Positions 11,638-20,230 of a stretch of 37,836 nt of DNA are shown in pieces. How positions within the stretch are numbered: the first letter of the stretch is position 1; each line of letters starts with the position of its first letter. The notes below the pieces were generated by a model. It was not told where the DNA came from. It worked only from the letters and a program-made list of their open reading frames with translations, and ran no database searches. Location: positions 1 through 37,836 of the forward strand of contig JAUJOM010000017.1 in NCBI GenBank assembly GCA_030447645.1, written 5' to 3'. Both the position numbers and the translations under genes were made by a program. This DNA is from Longimicrobiaceae bacterium. GTDB taxonomy: Bacteria; Gemmatimonadota; Gemmatimonadetes; Longimicrobiales; Longimicrobiaceae.

Positions 11638-11931
11638 ATGCCGTCATGGAGCAGCAAGGATCGTCGCAAGTTCGAGCACATCAAGGAGAGCGCCGAGGAG
11701 CGCGGTGTACCTGAAGATCGGGCGGAGGAGATCGCCGCCCGCACGGTGAACAAGGGGCGCCGCCAGGAGGGGCGCACCCCCAACAGGACCACGCAGGGTA
11801 CGGGAAACCCCAACAGGTCATTGGATCAGCGCACCGTGCCGGAGCTGCGCAACCGGGCCAGGCAGCTGGGTATTCAGGGACGAAGCAAGATGAACAAGCA
11901 GGAGCTGGTGGAGGCGATCCGCGGTCGGTGA
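11638..11931 (+). CDS. Small protein with C-terminal Rho_N (SAP-like) motif
   Basis: 97 intact, highly charged residues. The first half (W-S-S-K-D-R-R-K-F-E-H-I-K-E-S-A, then R-A-E-E-I-A-A-R-T-V-N-K) is typical of short proteins annotated as plasmid-stabilisation-like. The last 35 residues (R-T-V-P-E-L-R-N-R-A-R-Q-L-G-I-Q-G, S-K-M-N-K-Q-E-L-V-E-A-I) match the Rho termination factor N-terminal helix-extended-loop-helix, a nucleic-acid-binding fold. AAAGGAGG at 11626-11633 is a near-ideal ribosome site for ATG 11638. Its TGA overlaps the GTG start of the next gene (GTGA at 11928), implying translational coupling. A nucleic-acid-binding role is inferred; no partner is known. Confidence 0.8.
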   Translation: MPSWSSKDRRKFEHIKESAEERGVPEDRAEEIAARTVNKGRRQEGRTPNRTTQGTGNPNRSLDQRTVPELRNRARQLGIQGRSKMNKQELVEAIRGR

Positions 11932-12608
11932 AGGAGTACCCGTTCAGGGATCTCGACTTTGCTCCCCTTCCGCGCGACGAGATGCACCGCCGGGCGGAGG
12001 CGTTCTACGCCCAGATGCAGCGCCGGCGCACGGTCCGTCAGTTTGCGCGCACACCTGTCCCCCGGGTGCTCATCGAGCACGCGATCCGGACGGCTGGAAC
12101 CGCACCCTCGGGTGCTCACCAGCAGCCCTGGGTGTTCGTCGTCGTCAGTGATCATTCACTGAAGGAGCAGATCCGCGCCGCGGCGGAAGCCGAAGAGCGG
12201 GAAAACTATGGAGGGCGCATGCCCCCGGAGTGGCTGTATGCGCTCGCCCCGCTCGGCACCGACTTCAACAAAGAACACATCACGAACGCACCTCATGTGG
12301 TGGTTCTCTTTCGGCAGCTTTACGGCCTCGGGCCTGGACGGCGAGCGGCGGACCCACTACTACAGCACGGAAAGCTGCGGCATCGCCGCCGGACTCTTTG
12401 TTGCCGCGATTCATCACATGGGATTGGCAACCCTGACCCACACTCCAAGCCCAATGGGGTTTCTGTCCGAACTGCTGGAGCGCCCCGAAACGAGAAGCCG
12501 TTTCTGCTGATGCCCGTGGGTTATCCGGCCGAAGATGTGCGGGTGCCGGACATCACGCGCAAGCCGTTGGAGCAGATCTGCGTTTGGAAGGAGAAGAGCG
12601 AAGAATGA
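11928..12608 (+). CDS. Iodotyrosine deiodinase-like flavin dehalogenase (nitroreductase superfamily), frameshifted
   Basis: FMN-dependent nitroreductase-fold protein of about 227 residues, closely resembling iodotyrosine deiodinase (IYD). Shared blocks are [28 protein letters not shown], then [19 protein letters not shown], the stretch [11 protein letters not shown], and L-L-M-P-V-G-Y-P-A near the end. The lid residues that hold the halotyrosine zwitterion in IYD (Glu, Tyr, Lys spaced +4 and +21) are present as E90, Y94 and K115. Reductive removal of halide from iodo-, bromo- or chlorotyrosine is the likely reaction, though a general nitroreductase activity is possible. No membrane anchor is seen, so it is cytoplasmic. 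Frames change near 12335 and 12493. GTG start overlaps the upstream stop; its TGA overlaps the next ATG (12605). Confidence 0.8.
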   Translation: MKEYPFRDLDFAPLPRDEMHRRAEAFYAQMQRRRTVRQFARTPVPRVLIEHAIRTAGTAPSGAHQQPWVFVVVSDHSLKEQIRAAAEAEERENYGGRMPPEWLYALAPLGTDFNKEHITNAPHVVVLFRQLYGLGPGRRAADPLLQHGKLRHRRRTLCCRDSSHGIGNPDPHSKPNGVSVRTAGAPRNEKPFLLMPVGYPAEDVRVPDITRKPLEQICVWKEKSEE

Positions 12609-13240
12609 GTCATGTCGTCCTGCTGGGAGACTCCATCTTTGACAACGCCGCCTACACGCGCGGCGGCCCCGACGTGATCCGGCAGCTCCGCGAGCAGCTG
12701 CCCGCGGGCTGGAAGGCAGCGCTCCGGGCCGTGGATGGGGACATCACCCGCGATGTGAGGGCTCAGCTGGTGGGGGTTCCGCCGGACGCCACCCACCTGG
12801 TGGTCAGTGTGGGAGGAAACGATGCGCTGGGTCATACCGGCATCCTGCAGCAATCCGCCCGCTCGTTTGCCGAGGTGCTTGCCAGCCTGGCACAGATCGC
12901 GGAGGGATTCGAGCGCGAGTATCGGCGCATGCTCGAAGCAGTGCTGGAGCGCGGTTTGCCCACGGTGGTATGCACCATCTACAACGGCCGTTTCCCTGAC
13001 CCTATCATGCAAACGCTGACGAGCACCGCACTTACGGTGTTCAACGACGTAATCACCCAGCAGGCGTTTTTGGCGGGGGTGCCGCTCATCGACCTGCGCC
13101 TGATCTGCACGGAGGACGCGGACTACGCCAACCCGATCGAGCCCTCCAGCCAGGGAGGGGACAAGATCGCACGCGCTATCGTACGCGCCGTTACGGAGCA
13201 CGACTTCATGCGACGCCGAAGCGAGGTGTTCCTCGCCTAG
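12605..13240 (+). CDS. SGNH/GDSL-family hydrolase
   Basis: 211 intact residues. Block I is V-V-L-L-G-D-S-I-F-D-N at the very N-terminus, carrying the nucleophile Ser of the GDS motif. Block III is V-S-V-G-G-N-D-A-L-G (about residues 76-85), whose Asn belongs to the oxyanion hole. The usual C-terminal D-x-x-H is not obvious: the likely region is P-L-I-D-L-R-L-I-C and P-I-E-P-S-S-Q-G-G-D-K-I, so the Asp/His pair may be altered. No signal peptide is present, so it is probably a cytoplasmic esterase or lipase of unknown substrate. An open frame extends upstream, but ATG 12605 is preferred because [10 protein letters not shown] places the GDS strand at the normal distance and overlaps the previous stop (ATGA). 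Confidence 0.85.
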   Translation: MSHVVLLGDSIFDNAAYTRGGPDVIRQLREQLPAGWKAALRAVDGDITRDVRAQLVGVPPDATHLVVSVGGNDALGHTGILQQSARSFAEVLASLAQIAEGFEREYRRMLEAVLERGLPTVVCTIYNGRFPDPIMQTLTSTALTVFNDVITQQAFLAGVPLIDLRLICTEDADYANPIEPSSQGGDKIARAIVRAVTEHDFMRRRSEVFLA

Positions 13241-13289
13241 CCGGGTCGTGAACGACCCGGCTGGAGAAGACGACCGTCCTGGCGGACGG
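13241..13289. repeat. Dispersed double-hairpin repeat B, copy 1
   Basis: A 49-bp element made of two hairpins: CCGGGTCGT/ACGACCCGG (13241-13260) and CCGTCC-TGGC-GGACGG (13274-13289), joined by a 13-bp linker. It starts right after the TAG of the SGNH gene and ends 21 bp before SelO. A copy in inverted orientation lies at 20736-20784, with 45 of 49 positions identical by eye. Confidence 0.88.
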
Positions 13290-13310
13290 CAAGAAAAGGA
13301 TAGAAGCTAC

Positions 13311-14780
13311 ATGCGGAATTTCGCTGATCTCCGGCTTGACAATACGTACGCACGTCTGCCCGAAGCCTTTCATGCGCGAGCTGAGCCGACACCGCTTCCT
13401 GACCCGTACGGGGTGAGCTTCAACACCGCCGCCGCTGCGCTGATTGACCTGAGTCCCGCTGTCGAGGAGCGTGGGGAGTGGGTGCAGCTGTTCAGCGGCA
13501 ATCACTCACTGCCTGGCGCTGACCCGCTCGCCATGCTGTACGCCGGGCACCAGTTCGGCCATTACGTGCCGCAGCTGGGTGATGGGCGGGCGATCTTGCT
13601 GGGGGAGGTGCGCAACCTGGCAGGAGAAACGTGGGACCTGCAGCTGAAAGGGTCCGGCCAGACCCCCTTTTCCCGTGGCTTCGATGGCCGCTCGGTGCTG
13701 CGCTCCGCCATCCGGGAGTACCTGTGCAGCGAAGCGATGCACGGCCTGGGGATTCCCACCACGCGGGCACTCTGCATCGTGGGCAGCGATCTGCCGGTGC
13801 AGCGGGAGGAAGTGGAAACCGCGGCCACCCTGGTGCGGATGGCCCCGACACACGTGCGCTTCGGCACGTTCGAGGTGTTCTACTACCGTCAGCAGCATGA
13901 ACATCTCCGCACGCTGGCGGACTACGTGATCGAGCATCACTTCCCCGAGCTTAGGGAGGCTCCAGACCGGTATCCCCGTTTTCTCACCGAGGTGTCAACC
14001 CGGACGGCGCAGCTGATGGCCCGGTGGCAGACCGTCGGGTTCGCCCACGGGGTGATGAATACCGACAACATGTCCGTTCTGGGGCTGACCATCGATTACG
14101 GCCCTTTCGGCTTCATGGATGATTACGATCCGGGCTTCATCCCCAACCACACCGACGTCGCGGGCCGCTACGCCTTCGATCAGCAGCCTGGAGTGGGGAT
14201 GTGGAACGTCGGCCGCCTTGCCCAGGCGCTGATTCCACTCATGTCGCTGGAAGAGGCTCAGGCGGCGCTGGATGCATATGAGCCCGCCTTCATTACCCGG
14301 TACACGGAGCTGCTCCGCGCCAAGCTGGGGCTGCGGGAGGCCCGGGAAGAGGACGTGGCGTTGATCGGCGAATTGTTCGGGCTGCTGCACACGAACCACG
14401 CTGACTTCACGCGCTTTTTTCGTGCGCTCGGAGGCTTCAAGCAAGATCCCGCAGACGCCAACGCACTAATTCGTGATTTGTTCATCGACTGGGCGGCTTG
14501 GAATGCGTGGGCGGATCGCTATCGGGAGCGATTGCAGGCCGAAGGGAGTGTGGACACTGAACGCCAGATGCGCATGGATGCCGTGAACCCCAAGTACATT
14601 CTGCGTAACTACCTGGCGCAGAACGCGATCACGCGAGCCACCGAGCACCGGGACTACAGCGAGATCGACCGCCTGCTTGTCCTGCTACGCAATCCGTACG
14701 ACGAGCAGCCTGAGATGGAGGAGTACGCGGCTCCGCCCCCGGATTGGGGTAAGCGGCTGGTGGTAAGCTGCAGCTCGTGA
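13311..14780 (+). CDS. selO: Protein adenylyltransferase SelO (YdiU family)
   Basis: 489 intact residues, the usual bacterial length. SelO is a pseudokinase-fold enzyme that transfers AMP from ATP to Ser, Thr or Tyr of proteins and is linked to redox control. Visible features are [11 protein letters not shown] (Lys at residue 113), [13 protein letters not shown], then G-V-M-N-T-D-N-M-S with D252 and N253, and [10 protein letters not shown] with D262. These correspond to the catalytic Asp and the Mg-binding Asn/Asp known for the family. The C-terminus is S-C-S-S, the bacterial Cys version of the eukaryotic Sec-Ser-Ser end. ATG 13311 is chosen because [20 protein letters not shown] is the family's normal start; the open frame upstream runs through repeat B. 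The TGA overlaps the next gene's GTG. Confidence 0.96.
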   Translation: MRNFADLRLDNTYARLPEAFHARAEPTPLPDPYGVSFNTAAAALIDLSPAVEERGEWVQLFSGNHSLPGADPLAMLYAGHQFGHYVPQLGDGRAILLGEVRNLAGETWDLQLKGSGQTPFSRGFDGRSVLRSAIREYLCSEAMHGLGIPTTRALCIVGSDLPVQREEVETAATLVRMAPTHVRFGTFEVFYYRQQHEHLRTLADYVIEHHFPELREAPDRYPRFLTEVSTRTAQLMARWQTVGFAHGVMNTDNMSVLGLTIDYGPFGFMDDYDPGFIPNHTDVAGRYAFDQQPGVGMWNVGRLAQALIPLMSLEEAQAALDAYEPAFITRYTELLRAKLGLREAREEDVALIGELFGLLHTNHADFTRFFRALGGFKQDPADANALIRDLFIDWAAWNAWADRYRERLQAEGSVDTERQMRMDAVNPKYILRNYLAQNAITRATEHRDYSEIDRLLVLLRNPYDEQPEMEEYAAPPPDWGKRLVVSCSS

Positions 14781-16549
14781 CCCATCCACTCCGCCGCCTG
14801 CTTCGCTACGGAGTTCGGTACCGCACGAGGATTTGGCTCGCATCCGCCTGCTCGGTGCTGAACAAGCTTTTCGACCTCGCGCCGGAAATCCTGATCGGTG
14901 CGGCGGTGGACGTGGTGGTGAACCAGCAGGACTCGCTGGTGGCGCGTTTCGGCGTCATCGATGTGCGCGATCAGCTCATCGTGCTATCGGTGCTGACGGC
15001 GATCACCTGGGGGCTGGAATCCGCGTTCGAGTACCTGTACGCACGCCTCTGGCGGGGGCTCGCGCAGGATGTGCAGCATGACCTGCGGCTGGAGGCGTAC
15101 GGCCATCTTCAGGCGCTGGAGCCGGAGTTTTTCGAGGAGCGCTCCACCGGTGGGCTCCTGTCTGTTCTGGGCGACGACGTGAATCAGCTCGAGCGCTTCC
15201 TGAACACGGGCGCCAACGACATGCTGCAGGTCGCCACCACGGTGCTGCTGGTGGGTGGGGCGTTCTTTGTGCTCGCACCCTCGGTTGCATGGATGGCGAT
15301 GCTGCCGATGCCGTTCATCATTCTCGGCTCCATTCGCTTTCAGCGGCGACTTGCTCCCCGTTACGCCGAGGTGCGGGAGGCGGCGGGGCTGGTCAATGCC
15401 CGCCTGGCCGCGAACCTGGGCGGGATCAACACCATCAAGAGCTTCACGGCGGAGGCGCATGAGCTTGGACGGCTGGAGGCGGACAGCGAGGTGTATCGCC
15501 GCAGCAACGCCGGGGCAATTCGGCTGAGCAGCGCGTTCGTACCCCTGATCCGCATCCTGATCCTTGCCGGCTTCACGGCGACGCTGCTCTTTGGTGGGCT
15601 CCAAGCGGTGAGCGGTGCCATGTCCGTCGGGATCTACAGTGTCCTCGTGTACCTCACGCAGCGGCTGCTCTGGCCGCTCACCCGGCTCGGGGAAACGCTG
15701 GACGGATACCAGCGGGCGATGGCGTCCACCAACCGGATCATGAACCTGCTGGACGTGCCGGTGACGATCCGGGCTGGGGACCGGCGGCTGGAGCGGGCAC
15801 GCGGCGAAGTGGAGTTCCGCGACGTCCACTTTGCCTACCGTGGGCGCGCCGCTACGCTGGACGGCATCTCCATTCGTATTCCGGCCGGCCAGACCGCGGC
15901 CGTGGTGGGGCCGACCGGCTCCGGCAAGAGCACCCTGGTCAAGCTGCTGCTGCGCTTCCGCGAGCCGGATGCGGGACAGGTGCTCCTGGACGGCCTTCCG
16001 GTGGACCAGTATCGCCTCGGCGATCTGCGGCGCAACCTGGGGCTGGTGGCGCAGGATACCTTCCTTTTTGCCGGTACCGTGGCCGACAACATTCGCTACG
16101 GAAGCTTCGATGCGCCGCGCGAGCGAGTCATCGCCGCAGCCCACGCAGCCGAAGCAGACGGCTTCGTCCAGCGCCTTCCGGACGGCTATGAGACGGTAGT
16201 GGGTGAGCGGGGACAGCAGCTTTCCGGCGGGCAGCAGCAGCGGATCGCACTGGCGCGCGCGGTCCTCAAGGATCCTCCCGTGCTGGTGCTGGACGAGGCC
16301 ACTTCGGCGGTGGACAACGAAACCGAGGCCGCGATCCAGCGCTCGCTGGAGCACATCACCCGGGATCGCACCACCCTGGTCATCGCTCACCGGCTCAGCA
16401 CCGTGCGGCACGCCGACCGCATCTACGTGCTGGATGAGGGCCGGATCACCGAGGCCGGAACGCACGATGAACTGGTTGCGCAGGACGGCACCTATGCCAA
16501 CCTGTGGCGGGTGCAGACCGGCCAGCACACGGACTACGCCCGAACATGA
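14777..16549 (+). CDS. ABC exporter, fused membrane and ATPase domains
   Basis: 590-residue intact half-transporter. The membrane domain (about residues 10-310) has six helices and the intracellular-loop pattern [19 protein letters not shown]. The ATPase domain (about 345-580) has Walker [11 protein letters not shown]-loop L-V-A-Q-D-T-F-L-F, signature L-S-G-G-Q-Q-Q-R, Walker [13 protein letters not shown] and H-loop A-H-R-L-S-T. The order and the N-terminus [16 protein letters not shown] match lipid/drug exporters of the MsbA/multidrug group. It would act as a homodimer in the inner membrane; substrate unknown. The GTG start overlaps the SelO stop (GTGA) and the stop overlaps the methyltransferase ATG (ATGA), so the three are translationally coupled. 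Confidence 0.93.
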   Translation: MTHPLRRLLRYGVRYRTRIWLASACSVLNKLFDLAPEILIGAAVDVVVNQQDSLVARFGVIDVRDQLIVLSVLTAITWGLESAFEYLYARLWRGLAQDVQHDLRLEAYGHLQALEPEFFEERSTGGLLSVLGDDVNQLERFLNTGANDMLQVATTVLLVGGAFFVLAPSVAWMAMLPMPFIILGSIRFQRRLAPRYAEVREAAGLVNARLAANLGGINTIKSFTAEAHELGRLEADSEVYRRSNAGAIRLSSAFVPLIRILILAGFTATLLFGGLQAVSGAMSVGIYSVLVYLTQRLLWPLTRLGETLDGYQRAMASTNRIMNLLDVPVTIRAGDRRLERARGEVEFRDVHFAYRGRAATLDGISIRIPAGQTAAVVGPTGSGKSTLVKLLLRFREPDAGQVLLDGLPVDQYRLGDLRRNLGLVAQDTFLFAGTVADNIRYGSFDAPRERVIAAAHAAEADGFVQRLPDGYETVVGERGQQLSGGQQQRIALARAVLKDPPVLVLDEATSAVDNETEAAIQRSLEHITRDRTTLVIAHRLSTVRHADRIYVLDEGRITEAGTHDELVAQDGTYANLWRVQTGQHTDYART

Positions 16550-17181
16550 CCCCCAGCGAGCTGCGAAGCTGGGTGGGGGACATGGACATCTACCTGTTCG
16601 ATCAGCTCCTTCACGACCGTTTTCCGCCCGGAACGCGCCTGCTGGACGCCGGGTGTGGCGATGGGCGCAACCTCGTGTACTTTCTGCGCGCCGGATATGA
16701 CGTATACGCGGTGGACCGCGCACCGGAGGCTGTGGCGGTGGTCCGCCGGCTGGCGGCCGCGCTTGCACCTGCGCTTCCAGAAGACCGGTTTCGCACCGAT
16801 TCCCTGGAGGAGCTGCACTTTCCGGATGCCTACTTCGACACAGTGATTGCGAGCGCGGTGCTGCACTTCGCGACCGATCCTCAGCACTTCGGACGGATGG
16901 TGGGCGAGCTGTGGCGCGTTCTTCGGCCCGGAGGCACCTTCTTCGCGCGCATGGCATCCCGCAACGGGATCGGAGACCACATTCATCCGCTCGGGAACGG
17001 CCGCTACGCGCTTCCGGATGGGACCGAGCGCTTCCTGGTGGACGACGAACTGCTGCTCGGGATGACCAGCGTGCTAGGCGGAGAGCTGCTGGATTCCATC
17101 AAGACGGTGAACGTACAGGGCTTGCGCTGCATGAGTACCTGGGTGGTGCGGAAGAGCACACAAGAGCAGGTGAGTACGTGA
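16546..17181 (+). CDS. Class I SAM-dependent methyltransferase
   Basis: 211 intact residues. Motif I is [13 protein letters not shown] (about residues 29-41), the acidic end of strand 2 is V-Y-A-V-D-R-A-P, motif II/III is [12 protein letters not shown], and [12 protein letters not shown] is the conserved post-motif. This is the Methyltransf_11/25 layout; it resembles TehB-like and small-molecule methyltransferases. The acceptor cannot be told. No membrane helix or signal is seen, so it acts in the cytoplasm. ATG 16546 overlaps the exporter stop (ATGA) and leaves motif I at the normal distance. GH3 begins 7 bp downstream. Confidence 0.9.
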   Translation: MTPSELRSWVGDMDIYLFDQLLHDRFPPGTRLLDAGCGDGRNLVYFLRAGYDVYAVDRAPEAVAVVRRLAAALAPALPEDRFRTDSLEELHFPDAYFDTVIASAVLHFATDPQHFGRMVGELWRVLRPGGTFFARMASRNGIGDHIHPLGNGRYALPDGTERFLVDDELLLGMTSVLGGELLDSIKTVNVQGLRCMSTWVVRKSTQEQVST

Positions 17182-17188
17182 CATAGCG

Positions 17189-19015
17189 GTGGCAACGAAT
17201 GTGCAAAGTCGGCTGCTCATGGATGCTCGACGACTTTCGCTGCCTGCCTGGCTGCTTGCCCCGCTGCTGCTGACCTGCAGCCCGGACACACCTGAAACGC
17301 AGACGCAGCGCACGGCTGCCGCTGCTGAAGCACCCGCTGAAGCACCGCCACGCCCGATTGACCCGGAAGCCCAGACCTGGGTGGATTCCACCCTGGCCAG
17401 GCTGTCTCTCCGGCAGCGGGTCGCGCAGCTCGTCATGCCCTGGATCAGCGGGCAGTCGGCGTCCACCACATCCGCCGAGTTTCAGCGGTTGATGCGCTGG
17501 GCGCAGGAGGACGAGGTTGGCGGGCTGATCATTTCCACCGGACCCCCGGACGCATTCATCACCAAGCTGAACGCGGCGCAGGCCCGTGCCCGGGTGCCGC
17601 TGCTGGTGGTGACGGACCTGGAAACTGGCCCGGGAATGCGCCTGTCGCCTGGCGGAACCTACATCCCGCCCGGGATGGCGCTCGGTGCCGCGGGCAGCCC
17701 CGAGCTCGCCCGTGAAGCCGGCCGAATCACCGGGCGCGAGGCGCGAGCGGTCGGCATCCACATGACGCTCGGTCCCGTGCTGGACGTCAATTCCGACCCC
17801 CGCAATCCCATCATCAACGTCCGCTCCTTCGGGGAAGACCCCCAGGCCGTCGCGCGGCTGGCGGGTGCCTGGATCGCGGGAGCGCGGGAAGCGAACCTGC
17901 AGACGGCGGGCAAGCACTTCCCCGGGCATGGTGACACCGAGGTGGACTCCCATATCGGATTAGCGGCGGTTTCCGGTGGCGCCGAGCGATTGAAATCCGT
18001 GGAGCTGGGTCCCTTCCGGGCGGCGATCAGGCAGGGAATGGAGGGCATGCTCGTCGGGCACATCGCGGTGACCGGGCTGGAGGGGGCCAACGCCCCGCCG
18101 GCCTCGCTCTCGCCCCGCATCATCGGGGGATTGCTACGGGAGCAGCTGGGATTTCAGGGGGTGGCGTTCACGGATGCGCTGAACATGGGCGCGGTTACCC
18201 GACGCGGCAGCGTGAGCGAGGCGTCCATCCAGGCGCTGCTCGCTGGTGCCGACATTCTGCTGCAGCCTCCGGGTGAGCGCGTGGTGATTGATGCCGTGGT
18301 GCGCGCGGTGGAGTCGGGGCGCATTCCACGTGCGCGAATCGACGAAGCTGCGCGCCGGGTGCTCACGGCTAAGGCGACCGCGGGGTTGCATCGCGGAGCC
18401 AAGGTGAATCGGGAGGCGGCCGGGCGCGTCGTCGGGGCGCCGGCCCACGCGGAGGTGGCGCGCCGAATCGCCGAGGGGTCCATCGTGCTGGCGCGGGACC
18501 GCAACAACCTGGTTCCCCTTCGCCCCGAAGCGCGCCGGATCCTGCACGTCACCTACGCGGACGCGGGCAGCACCGCGGCTGGACGGGCGATGAACGCCGC
18601 ACTCGCCGGTCAGGGGCGACAGATCGACGAGGCGCGGGTGAGCGAGCGCACCACGGCGGCCGAGTTTGCCGCGCTGCAGCGACGCGCGGAGGCCGCGGAT
18701 CTGGTGATCGCCTCGGCCTATGTGGCGCCTCGGGAGTACCGGGCCTCGGTGGCCATTGCGGGCGGATTCCCGGGGTTCGTGGAGAGGCTCGCTGCCGCCG
18801 GGAAGCCGGTGGTGGCCGTGTCGCTGGGGAGCCCTTACTTGCTAGATGCGTTCCCTTCCGTTCCCACGTACATGCTCGCATGGAACGGTTCCATGGTGAG
18901 CCAGCGTGCTGCGGCACGCGCGCTGCTCGGTGCCGCGCCGATTACCGGGCGGCTGCCGGTCTCACTTCCCCCGCATCACCGGCTAGGGGAGGGCATCCAG
19001 CGCCCGGCGCGCTGA
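17189..19015 (+). CDS. GH3-family beta-N-acetylhexosaminidase (NagZ-like), exported, two-domain
   Basis: 608 intact residues from GTG 17189; ATG 17219 (MDARRLSLPAWLLAPLLLTC) is an equally good start. The hydrophobic stretch ends in L-L-T-C-S, a possible but atypical lipobox. The GH3 barrel has K-H-F-P-G-H-G-D-T-E-V-D-S-H (residues 242-255), whose His/Asp pair is the acid/base dyad of the NagZ subgroup. The nucleophile is D329 in V-A-F-T-D-A-L-N-M-G. The last 200 residues form the GH3 C-terminal sandwich, which short NagZ enzymes lack. It probably cleaves GlcNAc from muropeptides or chitin-like sugars in the envelope. Its place after an ABC exporter and a methyltransferase may be only operon convenience. 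Confidence 0.9.
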   Translation: MATNVQSRLLMDARRLSLPAWLLAPLLLTCSPDTPETQTQRTAAAAEAPAEAPPRPIDPEAQTWVDSTLARLSLRQRVAQLVMPWISGQSASTTSAEFQRLMRWAQEDEVGGLIISTGPPDAFITKLNAAQARARVPLLVVTDLETGPGMRLSPGGTYIPPGMALGAAGSPELAREAGRITGREARAVGIHMTLGPVLDVNSDPRNPIINVRSFGEDPQAVARLAGAWIAGAREANLQTAGKHFPGHGDTEVDSHIGLAAVSGGAERLKSVELGPFRAAIRQGMEGMLVGHIAVTGLEGANAPPASLSPRIIGGLLREQLGFQGVAFTDALNMGAVTRRGSVSEASIQALLAGADILLQPPGERVVIDAVVRAVESGRIPRARIDEAARRVLTAKATAGLHRGAKVNREAAGRVVGAPAHAEVARRIAEGSIVLARDRNNLVPLRPEARRILHVTYADAGSTAAGRAMNAALAGQGRQIDEARVSERTTAAEFAALQRRAEAADLVIASAYVAPREYRASVAIAGGFPGFVERLAAAGKPVVAVSLGSPYLLDAFPSVPTYMLAWNGSMVSQRAAARALLGAAPITGRLPVSLPPHHRLGEGIQRPAR

Positions 19016-19033
19016 TGCCAGATCTGCGGATGC

Positions 19034-19633
19034 TCAGCCCCCTGGGAACCCGGGGTGCTCCCGTACGCGGCGTGCCTGCTCCAGGTGACGCTCCTGGTGC
19101 CCGGCCGTGGCCGCGAACCAGGCTCCCAGGCTGATGCGAAGCAGTCGCAGGATGGGAGAAGAGATCTTGATGCGCGCCAGGTCCAGACCATTGGCCGCGT
19201 GCAGCCGCTGAATGAGTTGATCCTGTAGCTCCAGGAAGGCGGGGAGCACCCGTTCAACCGGCTGATCGGCTCTGGGCGCGTACTGCTTTGGGTGCTTCAT
19301 GCCCTTTCCCGTGGCGGGCATGGGCCCCGTGCCGCGGATGAACCAGTTGTCGAACCAGCCGTAGCGGAACGGGCCCGAAGCGGACTTTCCGCGGTTTCGT
19401 GCTCGCTCGATTGCTGCGTCCATTCCTGGGAGCAGCTTGATTCCGGTGGTGGTGAGATGGTCCACGCATTCGGCGATCGACCAGCGACCAGACTCCGGGT
19501 GCCAGTTGAACTGTTCGTCCGTGAGCCCTTCAGTCAGTGCGCGCGCTGTGTCTTTAGCCGCGCTGAACTGGCCCTGACGCTGTTGAAGCTCGGGAATGAG
19601 CGGCTGGGCTGTGACAACCGTGCTTGCGGGCAT
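19034..19633 (-). CDS. DinB-like (DinB_2) metal-binding four-helix protein
   Basis: 199 intact residues. Helix 2 region W-S-I-A-E-C-V-D-H-L-T-T-T contributes the first His. The late helix A-G-H-Q-E-R-H-L-E-Q gives two more, completing the three-His site of DinB/YfiT-type proteins. E-G-L-T-D-E-Q-F-N-W-H-P-E-S-G-R-W-S-I is the usual DinB_2 opening. Family members include thiol-dependent S-transferases using bacillithiol or mycothiol and many of unknown function. Nothing here decides the thiol or substrate. It ends 18 bp from the GH3 stop (convergent) and lies downstream of the FKBP gene on the same strand, with a 117-bp gap that holds an AGATTC/GAATCT inverted repeat. Confidence 0.85.
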   Translation of the reverse strand: MPASTVVTAQPLIPELQQRQGQFSAAKDTARALTEGLTDEQFNWHPESGRWSIAECVDHLTTTGIKLLPGMDAAIERARNRGKSASGPFRYGWFDNWFIRGTGPMPATGKGMKHPKQYAPRADQPVERVLPAFLELQDQLIQRLHAANGLDLARIKISSPILRLLRISLGAWFAATAGHQERHLEQARRVREHPGFPGG

Positions 19634-19750
19634 CCTGGGCTCTCCGGTGCAAGTCGAGATTCAGATTGTGCGAATCTACGATCTCGCGAGCACCGGCGCA
19701 GTCGGGCAGATCCGCATACTGCTGGGTGGAGAACTCCTACAGGCCGCGCT

Positions 19751-20125
19751 CTAACGGACCTCCAGTAGCTCCACGTCGAACACGAGCGTTGCATCGGGCG
19801 GGATTACCCCGCCAGCACCGCGTGCGCCATACCCAAGCTCCGACGGGATCACCAGTGTCCGTCGTCCGCCGACTTTCATCCCAGCAACGCCTTCGTCCCA
19901 CCCACGGATCACGGTGCCGGTGCCCAGGGCGAATTCGAACGGCTTTCCGCGGTCGCGGCTGCTGTCGAACTTGCGGCCATTCTCCAGGGTGCCGGTATAA
20001 TGGACCACGACGTGGTCCCCCTTCTTGGCGGTCTGACCAGTGCCCTCCCGCACATCCTCATACCGTAGGCCGGAGGCCGTTTGGGTCATGCTATCCTGAT
20101 TGGTGGCTGCTGGTTTCTGATTCAT
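19751..20125 (-). CDS. FKBP-type peptidyl-prolyl cis-trans isomerase
   Basis: 124 intact residues, a single FKBP domain. Key pieces are G-D-H-V-V-V-H-Y-T-G-T-L-E-N-G-R-K-F-D-S-S, then P-F-E-F-A-L-G-T-G-T-V-I-R-G-W-D-E-G-V, and further on L-V-I-P-S-E-L-G-Y-G and P-P-D-A-T-L-V-F-D-V-E-L-L. The aromatic pocket residues (Y, F, D, W, Y, F) expected for activity are present. There is no signal peptide, so this is a cytoplasmic prolyl isomerase or folding helper. It is divergent from argR with a 105-bp gap in which I can fix no promoter. Confidence 0.95.
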   Translation of the reverse strand: MNQKPAATNQDSMTQTASGLRYEDVREGTGQTAKKGDHVVVHYTGTLENGRKFDSSRDRGKPFEFALGTGTVIRGWDEGVAGMKVGGRRTLVIPSELGYGARGAGGVIPPDATLVFDVELLEVR

Positions 20126-20230
20126 GAGTGCTTGTTCGGGTGTGGCGCGGGTTCAAGTGCGAGCTTAGGATGGGAGCAGGTTCGGTGCCGGCCTGGCACC
20201 CGGTAGTACATCCCCGATTCGCTACGATCC

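Noticed and set aside
13248..13310. SelO starting upstream at 13248
   Set aside because: The extra residues (N-D-P-A-G-E-D-D-R-P) are encoded by repeat B, the same peptide appears at the other copy, and ATG 13311 gives the normal family start.
14984..16957. A 657-codon open frame on the minus strand opposite the second ABC exporter and methyltransferase
   Set aside because: It is antisense to two intact genes with full motif sets, has no recognisable domain, and such long antisense frames arise from high-GC codon bias.
19660..19690. AGATTC/GAATCT inverted repeat in the DinB-FKBP gap as an ArgR operator
   Set aside because: The half-sites are too far apart (9 bp) and do not match TGAAT-N4-ATTCA; no arginine gene is adjacent on that strand.
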